Source: Acetobacteraceae bacterium (GTDB lineage: Bacteria > Pseudomonadota > Alphaproteobacteria > Acetobacterales > Acetobacteraceae). From it: a stretch of DNA of 64,000 nucleotides. The position numbers were made by a program, and so were the translations under genes. Shown here one piece after another: positions 46,813 through 55,943 of this stretch; position 1 is the first letter of the stretch, and every line of letters starts with the position of its first letter. The notes beneath the pieces are model-generated. The model searched no databases. It worked only from the letters and a program-made list of their open reading frames with translations, and was not told the DNA's origin. The DNA lies in contig PLXO01000100.1 in NCBI GenBank assembly GCA_003151425.1, positions 68,415-132,414 on the forward strand. Reading direction: 5' to 3'.

Positions 46813-47467
46813 CTGTTGAATCTCCTTCTCAAGCCATTGTTGGTGGTCGCGCGGTTAACGAGCGGCCGCCCATGCAGCCGGTCCCGCAAGGCGCCCGCCG
46901 ATCCTGCTCGGCAGTTTCGGCGGACCAAGTTCATCGGGCCGGCGATCGGATCGGCGCTGCCTCGACGTGCCGGAACTGAACTTTTTCCGGCGCGCGATAT
47001 GCATCCGACGTATCCGGCGTGGGGGTTCGCGATCCCCGCGCGCCACGGCCGCACGCATCCAGACGAACGTCGCGAGAGGTCGCGGCACGTCACACTGCGT
47101 GCCGTCAATTTCGCCAAGCTCCGCACGATAAAGTTCCCGATTGCGGGATTTGCCCCCGCTGCGGAATTCGATCGGCCTTGCTCCACCTGGACGAGGCTGC
47201 GGTCCATGGACCGTCCTTCTGTTATCCGGAGGCTTGCGCCGATTGGCTAAAGCAGCATCGCGAATCGGGCACCAGCGCACCAGAATCGCTATTCATCGCG
47301 ACGCGCTATCATGTCAACAAAAAGCGACCGTTTCGTCGCACAAAAGTTGAAAAAAATTGCGCTGCGTGATCACAAGCGCACAATGCGGACGCGAATGCCG
47401 CCGCCACGTCGATGTAGCGGCGGCTTCGAAGTCGGATCAATCCGTTATCGACGCTCCGCGATGGCGA

Positions 47468-48622
47468 TCAACGACGCTCCGCGATCGGGATGAACTGCAG
47501 GTTCTCCGGGCCGATGTAGTTCGCGGTGGGGCGGATCAGCTTGTTGTCGATGCGCTGCTCGATCACGTGCGCGGCCCAGCCGGAGGTGCGCGCGATCACG
47601 AACAACGGCGTGAACATCGAGGTGGGCACACCAAGCATGTGATAGCTGATCGCGCTGAACCAATCGAGGTTGGCGAACATCTTCTTGGCATCGCTCATCG
47701 TCGCTTCGATCCGGTCGGCGATGTCGAACAGCTTCATCGAGCCCGCGGACTGCGACAAACGCCGCGCCACTTCCTTGATCACTTTGTTCCGCGGATCGGC
47801 GATCGTGTAGACCGCATGGCCGAATCCGATCACCACCTCGCGATTGGCGATGCGCCGGCGGATGTCGGCCTCGGCCTCGTCGGGCGTCGCATAGCGGCTC
47901 TGGATCTCGAAAGAGACCTCGTTGGCGCCTCCATGTTTCGGGCCGCGCAGCGCGCCGATGCCCGCCGTGATGGCGGAGTACATGTCCGCCGCGGTGCCGG
48001 CGACCACGCGGCAGGTGAAGGTGGAGGCGTTGAACTCGTGCTCGGCATAGAGGATCAGACTGGTGTGCATGGCGCGCACGAACGCCTCATTCGGCGGCTT
48101 GCCGTGCAGCAGATGCAGGAAGTGCCCGCCGATCGAATCGTCGTCGGTTTCCACGTCGATCCGCTTGCCGTTGTGCGCGTAGTGGAACCAGTAGAGCAGC
48201 GCGGAGCCGAGGCATGCCATCAGCCGATCGGCGATGTCGCGCGCACCTGGCTGGTTCTGATCGTCCTTCTCGGGCAGCACGCAGCCGAGCGCGGAGACCG
48301 CGGTGCGCATCACGTCCATCGGATGCGCCGCGGCGGGCAGCGCTTCCATGCTGCGTTTCAGCGCCGCGGGTAGGCCACGCAACGCGCGCAGCTTGGATTT
48401 GTAGCCGGCGAGCTCGGCGTTGGTCGGCAGCGCGCCGTGCACGAGGAGATAGGCGATCTCCTCGAATTCGCATTGCTCGGCGACATCGAGGATGTCGTAG
48501 CCGCGGTAGTGCAGGTCGTTGCCGGTGCGTCCGACGGTGCACAGCGCGGTGTTGCCGGCGGTGACGCCGGACAGGCCGACGCCTTTCTTTGCCCGGTTGG
48601 GAATGGCGGCGGTGTCGCTCAT
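47468..48622 (-). CDS. prpC: 2-methylcitrate synthase/citrate synthase
   Basis: [52 protein letters not shown]...[25 protein letters not shown]; adjacent to prpD. Confidence 0.93.
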   Translation of the reverse strand: MSDTAAIPNRAKKGVGLSGVTAGNTALCTVGRTGNDLHYRGYDILDVAEQCEFEEIAYLLVHGALPTNAELAGYKSKLRALRGLPAALKRSMEALPAAAHPMDVMRTAVSALGCVLPEKDDQNQPGARDIADRLMACLGSALLYWFHYAHNGKRIDVETDDDSIGGHFLHLLHGKPPNEAFVRAMHTSLILYAEHEFNASTFTCRVVAGTAADMYSAITAGIGALRGPKHGGANEVSFEIQSRYATPDEAEADIRRRIANREVVIGFGHAVYTIADPRNKVIKEVARRLSQSAGSMKLFDIADRIEATMSDAKKMFANLDWFSAISYHMLGVPTSMFTPLFVIARTSGWAAHVIEQRIDNKLIRPTANYIGPENLQFIPIAERR

Positions 48623-48700
48623 GGGTGCGTCCCTTTCAGTGGATCGATGCGGCGTGTGGACCGGCGAACATGATCACTCGCTGTGCGCTCTCCCGCTCAC

Positions 48701-48779
48701 CGTCATGGCCGGGCTTGTCCCGGCCATCCGTCGCGGCACCGTGCTAGCGGGGATGGCCGGGACAAGCCCGGCCATGACG
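48701..48779. repeat. Intergenic inverted repeat, family B (copy 2)
   Basis: cgtcatggccgggcttgtcccggccatcc...ggatggccgggacaagcccggccatgacg. Confidence 0.92.
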
Positions 48780-48804
48780 TGAGAGAGAGGGGCGCCAAGC
48801 GGAT

Positions 48805-50310
48805 TCAAAAAATCCCCGGCTTGCCGACGGCCAACGCCCCGGCCGGCAGCGCGATGTTCAGCAGATGCAGCTCCTCCGCCTTCAGCCGTGGCAGATTCTG
48901 CGCCACCTCCAGGAAGCGATCCGCTTCGCGCGCGGAAATGACGCCGTCGGTCAGCGTGCGGAACTTGTTGATGTAGTCCGGGCGCTTGAACGGGCTGGCG
49001 CCGAGCGGATGCGCGTTGGCCACTGCCATCTCGTCCACCAGCGTCGTGCCGTCGCTCAGCGAGATCTCCACCCGGCCGCCGAAGGCGAGCTCGTCCGGAT
49101 CGGTCGACAGGTAGCGGCGCTCCCACTCCGCATCCTCGCTCGTCTCGATCTTGTGCCACAGCCGGACCGTGTCCGCACGCGCGGCACGCTTCGGCGCGTA
49201 GCTGTCGACGTGATGCCAGCGCCCGTCCTGCAAGGCGACGGCGAAGATGTACATGATCGAGTGGTCCAGCGTCTCGCGCGATGCCTTCGGGTCCATCTTC
49301 TGTGGATCGTTCGCGCCGGTGCCGATCACCGCGTGCGTGTGGTGGCTGGTGTGGATGACGATTTTCTCCACCTGCTCAACGTCGAGAATCTTCTCACGCA
49401 TCCGGAACGCCAGATCGATCAGCGCCTGCGACTGGTATTCGGCGCTGTGTTCCTTGGTGAAGCTGCTGAGGATGGCGCGCTTCGCCTCACCCGGCGCCGG
49501 CAACGGCACCTGGTAGTGCGCGTCCTTGCCGTCCAGCACCCAGGCGATCACGCTGTCCTCGCCTTCATAGATTGGACTCGGCGCGCCCTCACCGCGCATC
49601 ACGCGATCCACCGCCTCGACCGCGAGCTTGCCGGCATGCGCGGGGGCGTAGGCCTTCCACGAGCTGATCTCACCCTTGCGTGACTGGCGCGTGGTGACGC
49701 TGACATGCACCGCCTGCTGCACGGCCTGATAGATCGTTTCCGTCGGCAGGCGCAGCAAAGTGCCGATGCCGGCGGCCTGGCCGGGGCAGAGATGGGTGAT
49801 GTGGTCGATCTTGTGCTTGTGCAGCGAGATGGCGCGAACCAGGTTTATGTGGACCTCGTAGCCGGTGGCGATGCCGTGCAACAGGTCGCGGCCGGACTTC
49901 CCCATGGTCTGCGCCACCGCGAGAATCGGCGGGATGTTGTCGCCGGGATGCGAGTAGTCGGCGGCGAGGAACGTATCGTGCATGTCGAGCTCGCGCACCG
50001 CGGCGCCATTCGCCCATGCGGCGTATTCCGGGCTGACGCGTTTGCCGGACGCGACGCCGAACACCGTCGCGCCATCCTTGCGCACGTGGCCGAGCGCCAT
50101 GCCGCGCGCGGAGACCGCCGAATGCCGGTTGATCGCCGCGATCGCCACCGCCGCGTTGTCGATGATCCGGTTCACGATCATCTCCGTCACGTCCTTGTCC
50201 ACCGCGACTTTGTCGGCAGCGACGGCGGCGATCTTCCACGCAAGCTGGTCCTCGCGCGCCAGGTTGTCCTTTGACGGGTGCACTCTCACGTCGTGCAGTA
50301 TCATGCGCAT
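48805..50310 (-). CDS. prpD: 2-methylcitrate dehydratase, MmgE/PrpD family
   Basis: [33 protein letters not shown]...[39 protein letters not shown]. Confidence 0.94.
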   Translation of the reverse strand: MRMILHDVRVHPSKDNLAREDQLAWKIAAVAADKVAVDKDVTEMIVNRIIDNAAVAIAAINRHSAVSARGMALGHVRKDGATVFGVASGKRVSPEYAAWANGAAVRELDMHDTFLAADYSHPGDNIPPILAVAQTMGKSGRDLLHGIATGYEVHINLVRAISLHKHKIDHITHLCPGQAAGIGTLLRLPTETIYQAVQQAVHVSVTTRQSRKGEISSWKAYAPAHAGKLAVEAVDRVMRGEGAPSPIYEGEDSVIAWVLDGKDAHYQVPLPAPGEAKRAILSSFTKEHSAEYQSQALIDLAFRMREKILDVEQVEKIVIHTSHHTHAVIGTGANDPQKMDPKASRETLDHSIMYIFAVALQDGRWHHVDSYAPKRAARADTVRLWHKIETSEDAEWERRYLSTDPDELAFGGRVEISLSDGTTLVDEMAVANAHPLGASPFKRPDYINKFRTLTDGVISAREADRFLEVAQNLPRLKAEELHLLNIALPAGALAVGKPGIF

Positions 50311-50452
50311 CCTCCGGTTGGCGTCCGCGTTCGCGCGGTCTAGCGTTGTAGCGTCCCTTCGTAGGATCGCGCCGCCGTAACGGCAAGCGGGGCACGTATG
50401 AGATGATACAGGCGGCGCAGGCGCCGACGTAACCGCAGGAGTCTATATATAA

Positions 50453-51814
50453 GTGTCAGATGCATTCGACCGCGTGATCATTGGCGATCTTGTCGGCACC
50501 GACCGCGTGCTGCGCGACGGCTATGTCGCGGTGCGCGGCGAGACCATCGCGGCGATCGGCCAGGGTGCACCGCCGCCGGCAACGGAGACACTCGATCATC
50601 GTGGCAGGCTGATCCTGCCAGGTTTGGTCGATGGCCACATGCACACTTCGTCGGCGATCGGCTGGCCGGGAATCGAAGGTGCCACGCGCAGCGCGGCGGC
50701 CGGCGGCGTGACGACCTGTGTCGACATGCCGTACGACGTGCCGCATCCGGTGACCGACGGGGGAAAACTTGCCGACAAGATCGGCTGGGTGGAACGCACC
50801 GCGCATGTCGACATGGCGCTGTACGGCACCATCCTGAAGACTGGCGGCGTGGCTGCGATTCCCGAGCTCGCCGCCGGCGGCATCTCGGCGTTCAAGCTCT
50901 CCACCTATGAATATGACGCGGTGCGCTTTCCGCGCATCGATCATCCGACGATGATCGATGCGTTCGCAGCGATCGCGAAGACCGGCCTGCCCGTGGCCGT
51001 ACACAACGAGGATCAGGAACTCGTCGAGCGGCTGACCGCGGAGGCGCGCGCGGCCGGGCGCACCGAGCCGATCATGCATTGCCGCACGCGTCCGCCGCTG
51101 GCCGAGACCATGGCCGATCTAGAGATTTTCGAGATCGGCCTGCAGACCGGCGCGCATGTGCATATCGCGCACTCGTCGCTGGCGCGCGGCTTCGCACTCG
51201 CCGAGACGTTTCGCGGCATGGGCATGCAGGCGACCGGCGAGGCCTGCATCCAGTATCTGTGTATGACCGAGGACGATCTGGTTCGGCTGGGCGGACGCGG
51301 CAAATGCAACCCTCCGTTCCGCACGGCAACGGAAGTGGAACTGATGTGGGCGGCGCTGGCCGAGGATAAGATCGCCTATGTCTCGACCGATCACGCGCCG
51401 TGGCCGCTGGAGCGCAAGACGCTGCCCGACATCTTCGCCTGCGGCGCCGGGCTGGTGGGCATGCAGAGTTTTGCGCCGCTGATGTTCACGCTGCTGGATG
51501 AGCGCGGCCTGTCGCCGACACTGATGGCGACGTATTGCGCCGAGCGCTCGGCGAAGCTGCACGGGCTGTGGCCGCGCAAGGGCGCGCTGCGAATCGGCTC
51601 GGATGCCGATCTGTGCGTGCTGGAGCGTGGCGACTTCGTGTTCGATGAGGCCCGCATCGTCGATCGGCCGGAGCTGCGCTGGTCGCCCTACCATGGGCGG
51701 CGCATGCGCGCCCGAGTCGCCGCGACGGTGCAGCGTGGCCGGCTGATCTGGGACGGCACGCAGGTGCTGGCGCGTCCAGGTGACGGGCGCTTCGTCCGGC
51801 GCGAGGCACACTGA
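50453..51814 (+). CDS. Cyclic amidohydrolase (dihydroorotase/hydantoinase/allantoinase family)
   Basis: LPGLVDGHMHTSS...AGGVTTCVDMPYD...GGISAFKLSTYEYDAVRFP...VHIAHSS...YVSTDHAPW. Confidence 0.92.
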   Translation: MSDAFDRVIIGDLVGTDRVLRDGYVAVRGETIAAIGQGAPPPATETLDHRGRLILPGLVDGHMHTSSAIGWPGIEGATRSAAAGGVTTCVDMPYDVPHPVTDGGKLADKIGWVERTAHVDMALYGTILKTGGVAAIPELAAGGISAFKLSTYEYDAVRFPRIDHPTMIDAFAAIAKTGLPVAVHNEDQELVERLTAEARAAGRTEPIMHCRTRPPLAETMADLEIFEIGLQTGAHVHIAHSSLARGFALAETFRGMGMQATGEACIQYLCMTEDDLVRLGGRGKCNPPFRTATEVELMWAALAEDKIAYVSTDHAPWPLERKTLPDIFACGAGLVGMQSFAPLMFTLLDERGLSPTLMATYCAERSAKLHGLWPRKGALRIGSDADLCVLERGDFVFDEARIVDRPELRWSPYHGRRMRARVAATVQRGRLIWDGTQVLARPGDGRFVRREAH

Positions 51815-51844
51815 TACCGGACCACGCAATGGGGGCGTAACATT

Positions 51845-51979
51845 CTCGCCCTCCCCTTGAGGGAGGGGGTTGGGGGAGGGGTTGGTGCCAGGGTCGCTCC
51901 GAAGCTTCGTGCCACGCCGACCCCTCCCCGCAACCTTGGTCCGCTTCGCGGCCCAAGCCCTCAAGGGGAGGGGGAGAGT
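51845..51979. repeat. Intergenic palindromic repeat (ccctcaaggggagggg family) with nested cttggtccgcttcgcggcccaag module
   Basis: ctcgccctccccttgaggg ... ccctcaaggggagggggag; compare 14151-14256. Confidence 0.85.
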
Positions 51980-52018
51980 CTTCCCCGGCCATCAGGTGAA
52001 TGCGGCGCCGGTGCGAAT

Positions 52019-52432
52019 GTGAGCGATCTGCCGCCGGATCGACGGCGACGCATCGGCTGGCGCTGGCCGTCCGCCATCATCATCGTGGTCGCGGCGCTGC
52101 TGACCTGCGGCGCGATCTATTACCATCGAACCATTACGCCGCCCGACTGCACCGATCCGCGCACCCTCGCGCTGGTGCACACGAGCCTGACCGACCACTT
52201 CAAGCTGCCGGACACGACGCGACTGGAGGGTATCCGGACCGTGGCAGGAAGCTATCTCGCGTTTCGTTACGTGTGCGACGCGCAGCTAACCGGCTTCGAT
52301 CGGAAAGCGCTGCCACCTGGCACGACGGTCCCCGGCGCGGTCCGCTACGTCAGCCATTTGACGGACGGCGGACAGCGGCATGAAGTGACGGTCCGCATCG
52401 CCCCCCTCATGATCATGGAGCAAGTCTGGTGA
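52019..52432 (+). CDS. Hypothetical membrane-anchored protein
   Basis: GTG start; single TM segment (WPSAIIIVVAALLTCGAIYY); overlaps the downstream carbamoylase start at GTGA. Confidence 0.65.
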   Translation: MSDLPPDRRRRIGWRWPSAIIIVVAALLTCGAIYYHRTITPPDCTDPRTLALVHTSLTDHFKLPDTTRLEGIRTVAGSYLAFRYVCDAQLTGFDRKALPPGTTVPGAVRYVSHLTDGGQRHEVTVRIAPLMIMEQVW

Positions 52433-53427
52433 CCGCACGCAGCATCACCGTCGCCGCCGCCCAGCTTGGGCCGATCCAAAAGGCCGAGCCGCGCAAGGTC
52501 GCGGTCGAACGCATGGTCCGGCTGATGGAGCGCGCGCACCGACGCGGCGTGGAGCTGGTGGTGTTTCCCGAACTGGCACTCACCACCTTCTTCCCACGCC
52601 ACTATCACGCAGACATCACCGAGGCGGATCACTGGTTCGAAACGACGATGCCCTCGAACCAGACGGCGCCGCTGTTTGCCGCCGCGCACAAATACGGCAT
52701 CGGCTTTCATCTGGGCTATGCCGAGATCGCGCACGAGCCCGACGAGACCGGCACGGTGCAGAAGCGGCGGTTCAACACCTCGATCCTGGTGAACCCCGAC
52801 GGCGATATCGTGCTGAAATACCGCAAGGTGCATCTGCCCGGGCACGCCGCGTTCGATCCTGGCCGCAAGGTCCAGCACCTGGAGAAGCGCTACTTCGAAG
52901 TGGGAAACCTCGGCTTCCCGGTGGTGCGCGCGGCGATGGGCGACCTAGCGGGCATCAACATGGGGATGCTGATCTGCAACGATCGCCGCTGGCCGGAGGC
53001 GTGGCGCGTGCTCGGGCTGCAGAGCGTCGAGCTGGTGCTGCTGGGCTACAACACGCCAAGCCTGAACATGGAGGCGGGTGGGTTCGAGGCGCATCATCTG
53101 CGCGTGTTCCACTCGCATCTGTCGATCCAGGCCGGGTGCTATCAGAACGCGTGCTTCGCGGTGGCGACGGCGAAGGCGGGCACCGAGGACGGGTGCGAGC
53201 TGTTCGGCCACTCGATCATCGTCAACCCGCAGGGCGAGATCATCGCCATGGCAACGAGCTGGGACGACGAGCTGATCACCGCCGACTGCAATCTGGACAT
53301 GTGCACGCTGGGCCGCACGACGATCTTCGCGTTCGACAAGCATCGCCGGCCGGAGGCTTATGCGCGGATCACCGCGCAGGTCGGCGCGGTCGAACCGCCG
53401 ATCTGGACGAAGCAGGCGGCGGAATAG
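52429..53427 (+). CDS. N-carbamoyl-D-amino-acid hydrolase-like carbon-nitrogen hydrolase
   Basis: VVFPELALTTFFPRHY...GIGFHLGYAEI...KRRFNTSILVNPDGDIVLKYRKVHLPGH...HLEKRYFEVGNLGFPV...ICNDRRWPEAWRVLGLQ (nitrilase E-K-C). Confidence 0.93.
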   Translation: MTARSITVAAAQLGPIQKAEPRKVAVERMVRLMERAHRRGVELVVFPELALTTFFPRHYHADITEADHWFETTMPSNQTAPLFAAAHKYGIGFHLGYAEIAHEPDETGTVQKRRFNTSILVNPDGDIVLKYRKVHLPGHAAFDPGRKVQHLEKRYFEVGNLGFPVVRAAMGDLAGINMGMLICNDRRWPEAWRVLGLQSVELVLLGYNTPSLNMEAGGFEAHHLRVFHSHLSIQAGCYQNACFAVATAKAGTEDGCELFGHSIIVNPQGEIIAMATSWDDELITADCNLDMCTLGRTTIFAFDKHRRPEAYARITAQVGAVEPPIWTKQAAE

Positions 53428-53688
53428 CCCGTCGTCGCTGAAACGTGATGGCCTGAAGGGGCTGTCCGGACCGCGGCGCCGGTGACGGAAGCCGATCCTC
53501 GTTGCAGTTCAGGCTACAAGCTGGCGATAATGCCGGCGTCCCGGGTCGCCAGCGGTTCGGGCGGGGTCACCTGCGCCGAGGGTGTCGGTCGGCTACGCAA
53601 ATGGTCGGCGCCATTGCTGCACATCCAACGCAGCGATCGGGCGCGGGCCGACCATCGCACATCATCGCATCAACCGGCGAAGAGAACC

Positions 53689-54114
53689 ATGAGCGACATC
53701 TCTGTCGAGAACTACAAGAAGTCGGTCGCCAAGATCATCGACACCTGGGCCAAGGAGATGGACAAGTGCGGCAAGGCGCTTGCGCCGATCCTGGATCAGC
53801 TCGCCGAGCTGGAAGCGGTCAAGTCGCCCGACGCGGACACCAAGAAACAGATCGACGAGCTCAGGAAGAAGGAGGACGCGATCCAGCAGCACATCGACAG
53901 TGCGTCTGCCAGCCTGCGCGTCAACATGATGGTGATCGACGTGCCGCCACAGGCGGACGAGAAGGAACTTATGAAGGTGCCGGGGTGGCTCAAGGATATC
54001 ATCAAGGCGAAGGGCATCCCGCTCGGCAAGGGTGTGTCCATCGCGCCTGCCATCGACTTCGATTTCAAGAAGAAGAAGCTGAAGTCGTTCGGCATCAAGG
54101 TCACCTTCCCCTGA
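53689..54114 (+). CDS. Hypothetical coiled-coil protein
   Basis: MSDISVENYKKSVAKIIDTWAKEMDKCGKALAPILDQLAELEAVKSPDADTKKQIDELRKKEDAIQQHIDSASASLRVNMMVIDVPP...; charged helical composition, unlike antisense GC-rich spurious ORFs. Confidence 0.75.
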   Translation: MSDISVENYKKSVAKIIDTWAKEMDKCGKALAPILDQLAELEAVKSPDADTKKQIDELRKKEDAIQQHIDSASASLRVNMMVIDVPPQADEKELMKVPGWLKDIIKAKGIPLGKGVSIAPAIDFDFKKKKLKSFGIKVTFP

Positions 54115-54210
54115 CGCCACTTCCCCTGAGGCCACTTCCCCTGGGGTCGCTTTCCCTGAGATCGCTTTCCCTGAGGTCGCTTTCCCTAACGCCGCTTTCC
54201 CTGAGGCGGC
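54106..54210 (+). repeat. 7 x 15 bp tandem repeat (ttyccctgaggycrc) beginning within the 3' end of the preceding CDS
   Basis: Units: ttcccctgacgccac, ttcccctgaggccac, ttcccctggggtcgc, tttccctgagatcgc, tttccctgaggtcgc, tttccctaacgccgc, tttccctgaggcggc. Confidence 0.97.
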
Positions 54211-54312
54211 GCGCGTCGGGCGACGGCGCGCCGACCCGGCATCGTTAACACTTCGTCAACCGTTGTCGGCGATACTACTCGGTCAGTACCTGAGCCATCA
54301 GGTTACCAACAT

Positions 54313-54325
54313 CGGCAAAATGCCG
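54313..54325 (+). promoter_or_regulatory. Putative leader hairpin upstream of micro-protein 1
   Basis: cggca-aaa-tgccg; analogous hairpin upstream of the paralogue at 54979-54992. Confidence 0.45.
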
Positions 54326-54347
54326 TTGAACATGTGGAGCAGATCCG

Positions 54348-54557
54348 ATGAAAACGATCGGTTCGATTAGCTATGAGCCTGACCTCTACATCTGCCATGC
54401 GCCGCCGGCGGCCGCGCCGTACGACCGCGACAGAAATCAAAACAGAGACCGCGACAGCGGTCATGACGACGATCGCGCCGACGATGCGCCGGACTCCGGA
54501 ACGGCGTCGGCGCGGCGTGCGGCCAGACCGCAGCACACGCTGAACGTGACGGTCTGA
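54348..54557 (+). CDS. Asp/His-rich micro-protein 1 (69 aa)
   Basis: MKTIGSISYEPDLYICHAPPAAAPYDRDRNQNRDRDSGHDDDRADDAPDSGTASARRAARPQHTLNVTV; resembles the 55026 protein (APPAA.P, D-rich, PQ..LNV C-terminus). Confidence 0.6.
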   Translation: MKTIGSISYEPDLYICHAPPAAAPYDRDRNQNRDRDSGHDDDRADDAPDSGTASARRAARPQHTLNVTV

Positions 54558-54978
54558 TCGCCCCGGGGCGATCGCTCGACCGTAGCAAGGTCAGGGCTCC
54601 GCCCACCGAGGCACCCCCCGGGACAAGCGCCTGGGGCAACGCCTGCCGGTGGCAGGCCTGAAACGCGGCAGGCGGGGCTTTACTCCATCGGCGTTAAGAC
54701 AGCGGCGTTGGCCAAGGCCGCTGGTCCCGCAACACATCATGCCCATTCCCCGGTTTGACCCGGCGAGCACCCGGGCATTCCGCGCGATACCGTGCTGGAA
54801 TGAATGCCCGGCGGTGTTTGCTTCACGCGACGGCCCGGATCGTCATCCGGGGACGGGCGGCGGTCGCCGGCGGCAGCGCGACGTCGTTTGGTCTTGGGGT
54901 CGTTAGCGTTTTGGCAATCTTTGCCTGCGACATTACATGAACAAGCGCTGGCTCATGAGGATCCGAGCGTCCCGCCGT

Positions 54979-54992
54979 CGGCAAAAACGCCG
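54979..54992 (+). promoter_or_regulatory. Putative leader hairpin upstream of micro-protein 2
   Basis: cggc-aaaaac-gccg; compare 54313-54325. Confidence 0.4.
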
Positions 54993-55025
54993 TGCACACC
55001 GCACACAGCACACGGAGTATGTTCG

Positions 55026-55196
55026 ATGAGCGCGATCAGTTCAGTCGGGTCCCAACCCATGCAGATCCAGCAGGCGCCGCCGGCGGCCAAGCCGGTCGAC
55101 CACGACGGCGACCATGACAACGATGCGACCGAGTCCAGCACGGCGCAGGCGCAGGAGAGTTCCGGCCCGCAGCGCGCGTTGAACGTGATGGCCTGA
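55026..55196 (+). CDS. Asp/His-rich micro-protein 2 (56 aa)
   Basis: MSAISSVGSQPMQIQQAPPAAKPVDHDGDHDNDATESSTAQAQESSGPQRALNVMA; paralogous to the 54348 protein. Confidence 0.65.
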   Translation: MSAISSVGSQPMQIQQAPPAAKPVDHDGDHDNDATESSTAQAQESSGPQRALNVMA

Positions 55197-55841
55197 TCAG
55201 CGATCGGCGCCAGTTGCCAGCGCCAGCGCAACGGCGGCCTGGCACGGCTCGATCACCGTCACGCCCACCGCGGCCTCGACCACAGCGCGGTGGTGCGCCA
55301 TGCCGGTGCAGCCGAGAATGACCGTGCCGGCGCCCGCGGCCGCGCAGGCGCGCGCCGCCTCGATCAGTTTGGCACGCACCGTGACGGGTTCCAGCAGCGT
55401 CTCCATCGAGACGTTCAGCGCCACCTCGGCGGCGAGCCGGGCCTCCAGGCCCATGGCGCGCAGCGCCGCGAGGTGGCGTGCCTTGGAGGCATCGACGATG
55501 GCGATCACGCCGAACCGTTCGGCCTGTGCCACGGCGGCCGCGACCGCTGCGCGGAAGACGCCGAGCACCGGGCGTTGGGTTACCGCGCGGGCGGCCTCGA
55601 TCCCGGGGTCGGAGGCGCAGGCGATGACATAGACGTCCGCCGCCTCGCGCTCGATCCGCCGGCACAGCGGCTCGACCACCGCGTGCCAATCCCGCCACGT
55701 GTAGATCGCCGGCGGTCCTTCCGGCAGGTCGACCACGTCGATCGCCGGCCCGCCCTTGTGGCGAAACCGCGCGATGGCGGCGTCGATGCCGGCGGTGCAG
55801 TCGCCGGACCGGTTCGGGTTGATCAGCAGAATACGTGCCAT
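55197..55841 (-). CDS. Asp/Glu racemase superfamily protein (hydantoin racemase-like)
   Basis: MARILLINPNRSGDCTAGIDAAIA...VYVIACASDPGIEAARAVTQRPVLGVFRAA...GAGTVILGCTGMAHHRAVVE. Confidence 0.9.
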   Translation of the reverse strand: MARILLINPNRSGDCTAGIDAAIARFRHKGGPAIDVVDLPEGPPAIYTWRDWHAVVEPLCRRIEREAADVYVIACASDPGIEAARAVTQRPVLGVFRAAVAAAVAQAERFGVIAIVDASKARHLAALRAMGLEARLAAEVALNVSMETLLEPVTVRAKLIEAARACAAAGAGTVILGCTGMAHHRAVVEAAVGVTVIEPCQAAVALALATGADR

Positions 55842-55943
55842 GCGTGCAGTCTCGCGGGTCTGGCGGCATCGGACAAGAAGACCGATATGGCCGGCAGGAC
55901 AATCGGGTGAACATCGGAAAGGCGGACGAGCAGCCGGTTCACT

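Noticed and set aside
51845-51979. Possible CRISPR-like repeat array
   Set aside because: Single palindromic element, no regularly spaced identical repeats with unique spacers; no cas genes.
54559-54830. Possible ncRNA or gene between the micro-proteins (several local hairpins, e.g. ccgggcattcc...ggaatgaatgcccgg)
   Set aside because: Hairpins are GC-rich and unconserved with anything else in the window; insufficient evidence for an RNA gene.
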